The notes under the pieces: generated by a model
Database searches by the model: none
Seen by the model: the letters and a program-made list of their open reading frames with translations, nothing else
Told to the model about the DNA's origin: nothing
Source: Candidatus Poribacteria bacterium
Lineage (GTDB): Bacteria > Poribacteria > WGA-4E > WGA-3G
Direction: 5' to 3'
DNA length: 64,000 nt
NCBI GenBank assembly: GCA_022825665.1
Contig: JAJDWI010000080.1
Span: 16,242-80,241 of the forward strand
Program-made: the position numbers and the translations under genes
Part shown: piece after piece, positions 60,714 to 64,000 of the stretch
How the letters are laid out: each line of letters starts with the position of its first letter
How positions within the stretch are numbered: the first letter of the stretch is position 1

Positions 60714-62102
60714 ATGGAACAGGAACGACATCAAGAAATTCGCGGACTCTTTCAGATACTCGAACAAACTTCACAAATCGCAGAAGACTCAATATTGACA
60801 GAAAACTATAAAGACAGTGAAAGTCGATGCATTTCTCAATTTAATAAAGTCTTGCATAGACTGAATGAGATAAATACTGTCCCTGAAGGTCTTTTCGATC
60901 CATTGGAAGAGAATGCCACTTTTAGTGAAATTAGTATAGCGTGCAATCACCTTGCAGCTTACCTTAGTGAGGGGTTGGGAATAACATCAGATTTGAAGTC
61001 CATGATGACAAATATTCTTGGCAAAAACATAATTGAAAATATCAGTGAAGAGTTTAAAGAGAGTGGAATTGGTGAGTTAATTCGTAGTGCAATGCCTGAT
61101 TTCTTGACCGAGACCGTCTTGGATGACATCAATAGGTCTTTCAAAGCATCGTCAGATGGTTCCTTATTACTTGACACGGACATCGGAAATATTTATGTAC
61201 AAGGAGCTGATACTGAAGATGTAAATGTAGTAGTCCACCGCGCAGCTCAGATGAAGACTGATAGACATGCTGCTGAGTTTATCAAAGCCTTTAACGTAAA
61301 CTTTAACCAAGAGGATACGGAACTTCACATCAAGGCAGAGTTTAGTGAAGGAAAACGATATTGGACAATAGCAAATATTCGTTTGGATATTCTTTTTTTC
61401 ATTACAGTTCCAAAAACCTTTCGCAGTGTCATTGTAAAATCTGCTGGAGGAGATGTCACTGTCCAGAACTTAAATGGATCTATTCAATGCAGAACAAATA
61501 GTGGACAACTCAACTTTGAAAATATTGCAGGACCTATTTTGGGTCATACAGACAATGGTAATATCAGGTTGACAAAGTGTGATGGAGATGTCCGTGTTGA
61601 TACGTTACGCGGAAACGTTGAAATAAACGATATTGTAGGTCGGGTTGACACAACATCATTTGGTGGCAATATTCGTGCTAACAATGTTATCGGTGCAATC
61701 ACAACCGAGACCTCTGGCGGAAACATCAAAATTGAGAACTGTAAAGGTGGTGTAACTGCAGAAACTGCCGGTGGTAGTATAGACTTGGAAAATGATGGAC
61801 CTATAAATGCAAAGACCTTTGGTGGTTCAATTAATGCAGATATAACTGGACATCTCCAAGAGGATTCTTTCCTTGAGTCACCTGGTGGTGACATCACTGT
61901 CTCTATGTTATCTGACATTCTTGTTAAAATAGATGCGAAATGTAATGGCGGTGAGGTAACATCAGAACTTCCTGTGGATTTATTTGACCAAGATTCGCAG
62001 ACTAATTGGCATATACAGGGAGTAATTAACGGTGATGGACCACTTCTAAAACTTCGCAGTATAGGTGGAGATATTAATCTAAAGTGCTTGAATGAATCAT
62101 AA
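60714..62102 (+). CDS. DUF4097-type beta-helical protein
   Basis: Repeated GGNIRANNVIGAITTETSGGNIKIENCKGGVTAETAGGSIDLENDGPINAKTFGGS. Confidence 0.8.
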   Translation: MEQERHQEIRGLFQILEQTSQIAEDSILTENYKDSESRCISQFNKVLHRLNEINTVPEGLFDPLEENATFSEISIACNHLAAYLSEGLGITSDLKSMMTNILGKNIIENISEEFKESGIGELIRSAMPDFLTETVLDDINRSFKASSDGSLLLDTDIGNIYVQGADTEDVNVVVHRAAQMKTDRHAAEFIKAFNVNFNQEDTELHIKAEFSEGKRYWTIANIRLDILFFITVPKTFRSVIVKSAGGDVTVQNLNGSIQCRTNSGQLNFENIAGPILGHTDNGNIRLTKCDGDVRVDTLRGNVEINDIVGRVDTTSFGGNIRANNVIGAITTETSGGNIKIENCKGGVTAETAGGSIDLENDGPINAKTFGGSINADITGHLQEDSFLESPGGDITVSMLSDILVKIDAKCNGGEVTSELPVDLFDQDSQTNWHIQGVINGDGPLLKLRSIGGDINLKCLNES

Positions 62103-62355
62103 GAAAAATGATCTGCTTTCTGAACCAAGACTTCCGAATTAACAGATTTAGAGGGAAACAGTAAACTCAATGGTACTAACTTACCACATTTATGAGATAC
62201 GTTGTAGTAATTCCTGGCTCTGGATTTCATTTGCTTATATTCCTTAATTCTGCTATAATCATGGTAAAATTAGGATCGTTTGATGGTGTGGTACGTCCGA
62301 GAAGATACGTTCCGTGCCTGTCATAAGTGTTACAGAATCAAAAGGAGTAACAGTA

Positions 62356-63705
62356 ATGAAACGTTTGTATATATGTTTTGTCCTTCTAATGATGATAGTT
62401 GTTGTGGGGTGTAACAATCAGAAAGATGATGCACAACCCACACCAGAAGAACCACAAAAGACATTAACAATAGTCTGGGCAGAATGGGACCCAGCAAACT
62501 ATTTACAAGAACTATCCAAGGATTTTACTGCTGATACGGGAATCGCAGTTGATGTGGTACAAATCCCGTGGCCTACTTTCCAAGATAAAGTCTTTAATAC
62601 CTTTGTTGCGAAAGGTGACATATACGACATCGTAATTGGTGATAGTCAATGGCTTGGTAGAAACTCTGTTGGTGGACACTACATTGATATGACCGATTGG
62701 ATTAATGAAAATATTGATGTCAGTGCTATTTATGGTCCCGCTATGACAGCATTTGCAGAATATCCAAAAGGCAGTAAGAAGTATTGGGCATTACCCGCAG
62801 AAGTGGATGCAGCAGGATATGTTTATCGGAAAGACCTTTTTGAAGACCCGAAAGAAATGGAAGCATTCCAGAAGAAATATGGTTATGCACTTGCACCGCC
62901 GACAACATACTCAGAACTTCGTGATATAGCAGAATTCTTTACCCGTCCTGACGATGAACTATACGGGATCGCGACGTGGTATAGTAAGGAATATGATGGC
63001 ATTACAATGGGCTTCCAACAAGTAATGTGGAGTTTTGGTGCATCTTATGGTGATCCAGATACATACAAGGTTGACGGTCATATTAATTCTGAAGATGCTG
63101 TGAAGGCACTTGATTTTTATAAAGATCTGCTTAAATTCGCACCCCCTGATGCGCCGAACTATTATTGGTCTGAGACACTTGATGCATATCTTGCAGGTAA
63201 GGTTGCAATGGCGATGAACTACTTTGCCTTTTTCCCAGGTGTTGTTGATCCTGAGAAAAACCCTACTTCACACGACAAAAGTGGATTTTTTGTTGCACCT
63301 AAGGGACCGAAGGGGCATTATATAAGTATCGGTGGACAAGGTATGTCAATTTCAGAATATTCAAAAAATAAGGACATTGCAAAACAATATCTGAAATGGT
63401 TTATGCAGAAACCGGTTCAAGAAAAGTGGGCAAAACTTGGGGGCTTCACACCTTTGAAAGAAGTTTTGGATTCTGATACGTTCAAAAATGCTACTCCATA
63501 TAACGAAGCGTTTGCCGCAAGTTTCCCGTATTTACGTGATTTCTGGGCAGTTCCTCAATACGCAGAACTCTTAGCCGAATGCCAAACCAATTGGAGTGAA
63601 GCAATAACAGGGATCAAAACCTCAAAGGAAGCACTTGATACCATAGCACAGAAACATGAGGAAATCTTCACTGAAGCAATGAAGGATAGCACTGATACGG
63701 AATAA
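62356..63705 (+). CDS. Carbohydrate ABC transporter extracellular substrate-binding lipoprotein
   Basis: Signal/lipobox MKRLYICFVLLMMIVVVGC; WAEWDPANYLQELSKDFTADTGIAVDVVQIPWPTFQDKVFNTF. Confidence 0.92.
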   Translation: MKRLYICFVLLMMIVVVGCNNQKDDAQPTPEEPQKTLTIVWAEWDPANYLQELSKDFTADTGIAVDVVQIPWPTFQDKVFNTFVAKGDIYDIVIGDSQWLGRNSVGGHYIDMTDWINENIDVSAIYGPAMTAFAEYPKGSKKYWALPAEVDAAGYVYRKDLFEDPKEMEAFQKKYGYALAPPTTYSELRDIAEFFTRPDDELYGIATWYSKEYDGITMGFQQVMWSFGASYGDPDTYKVDGHINSEDAVKALDFYKDLLKFAPPDAPNYYWSETLDAYLAGKVAMAMNYFAFFPGVVDPEKNPTSHDKSGFFVAPKGPKGHYISIGGQGMSISEYSKNKDIAKQYLKWFMQKPVQEKWAKLGGFTPLKEVLDSDTFKNATPYNEAFAASFPYLRDFWAVPQYAELLAECQTNWSEAITGIKTSKEALDTIAQKHEEIFTEAMKDSTDTE

Positions 63706-63708
63706 GAG

Positions 63709-64000
63709 CGTACACGCCTCGGTAGATGCGGTTTCCTAACCGCATCTATAACGCTGAATAAACACCGGTTCGGTTAGGAAACCGAACCATAAGCGTCAAT
63801 TTAGTGAATTCTTGTCCGTTTGAATTGTTTGTTGTCTGAACCAGGATTTTCAAGATTATAGGATTTTCAGGATAAGAGATTGTATGCCGATGTTCCTTTG
63901 CAAAAGGTAGTCCTTCCTCCTGGACAACGGAATATATACCCACTAACTCCCAATCCTGGAAATCTTGGTTCAGATAACATATATGTCGGAGGTTGCTTTG
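63709..64000. repeat. Truncated family C repeat abutting a family D element running off the window
   Basis: 63709-63787 nearly identical to 59023-59101; D TIR ccataagcgtcaattta begins about 63786, followed by the gaaccaggattttcaagat arm. Confidence 0.75.

Overview
The 64 kb window is AT-rich bacterial chromosome. The gene content (four PhyH-family dioxygenases, LamG proteins, a WD40-dockerin-PNPFNP protein, an FGE-sulfatase fusion, a TRAP fused permease) suggests a Poribacteria-like or related uncultured lineage; that placement is inference only. About 45 CDS are supportable. Housekeeping loci include lptD, glmM, yvcK, glnS-gltX, bioD and minCDE. Top leads: (1) an LptD-type protein with SurA/PpiC-like parvulin PPIase domains inserted between its N-terminal domain and most of its barrel; (2) an 84-nt minus-strand RNA gene with both ends of tmRNA but no tag or pseudoknot region, a candidate minimal tmRNA; (3) a three-gene overlapping operon of AAA/RecF-like ATPase, small acidic protein and PIN nuclease, a candidate defence/TA module; (4) a 158-bp MITE with perfect 16-bp TIRs and a 6-bp TSD that supplies the stop codon of the neighbouring UxaA-like gene; (5) several further families of nested palindromic repeats; (6) an HtrA-like protein lacking the catalytic His, linked to an ECF sigma/anti-sigma pair. 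All calls come from reading the sequence and the supplied ORFs; no database search or folding program was run.
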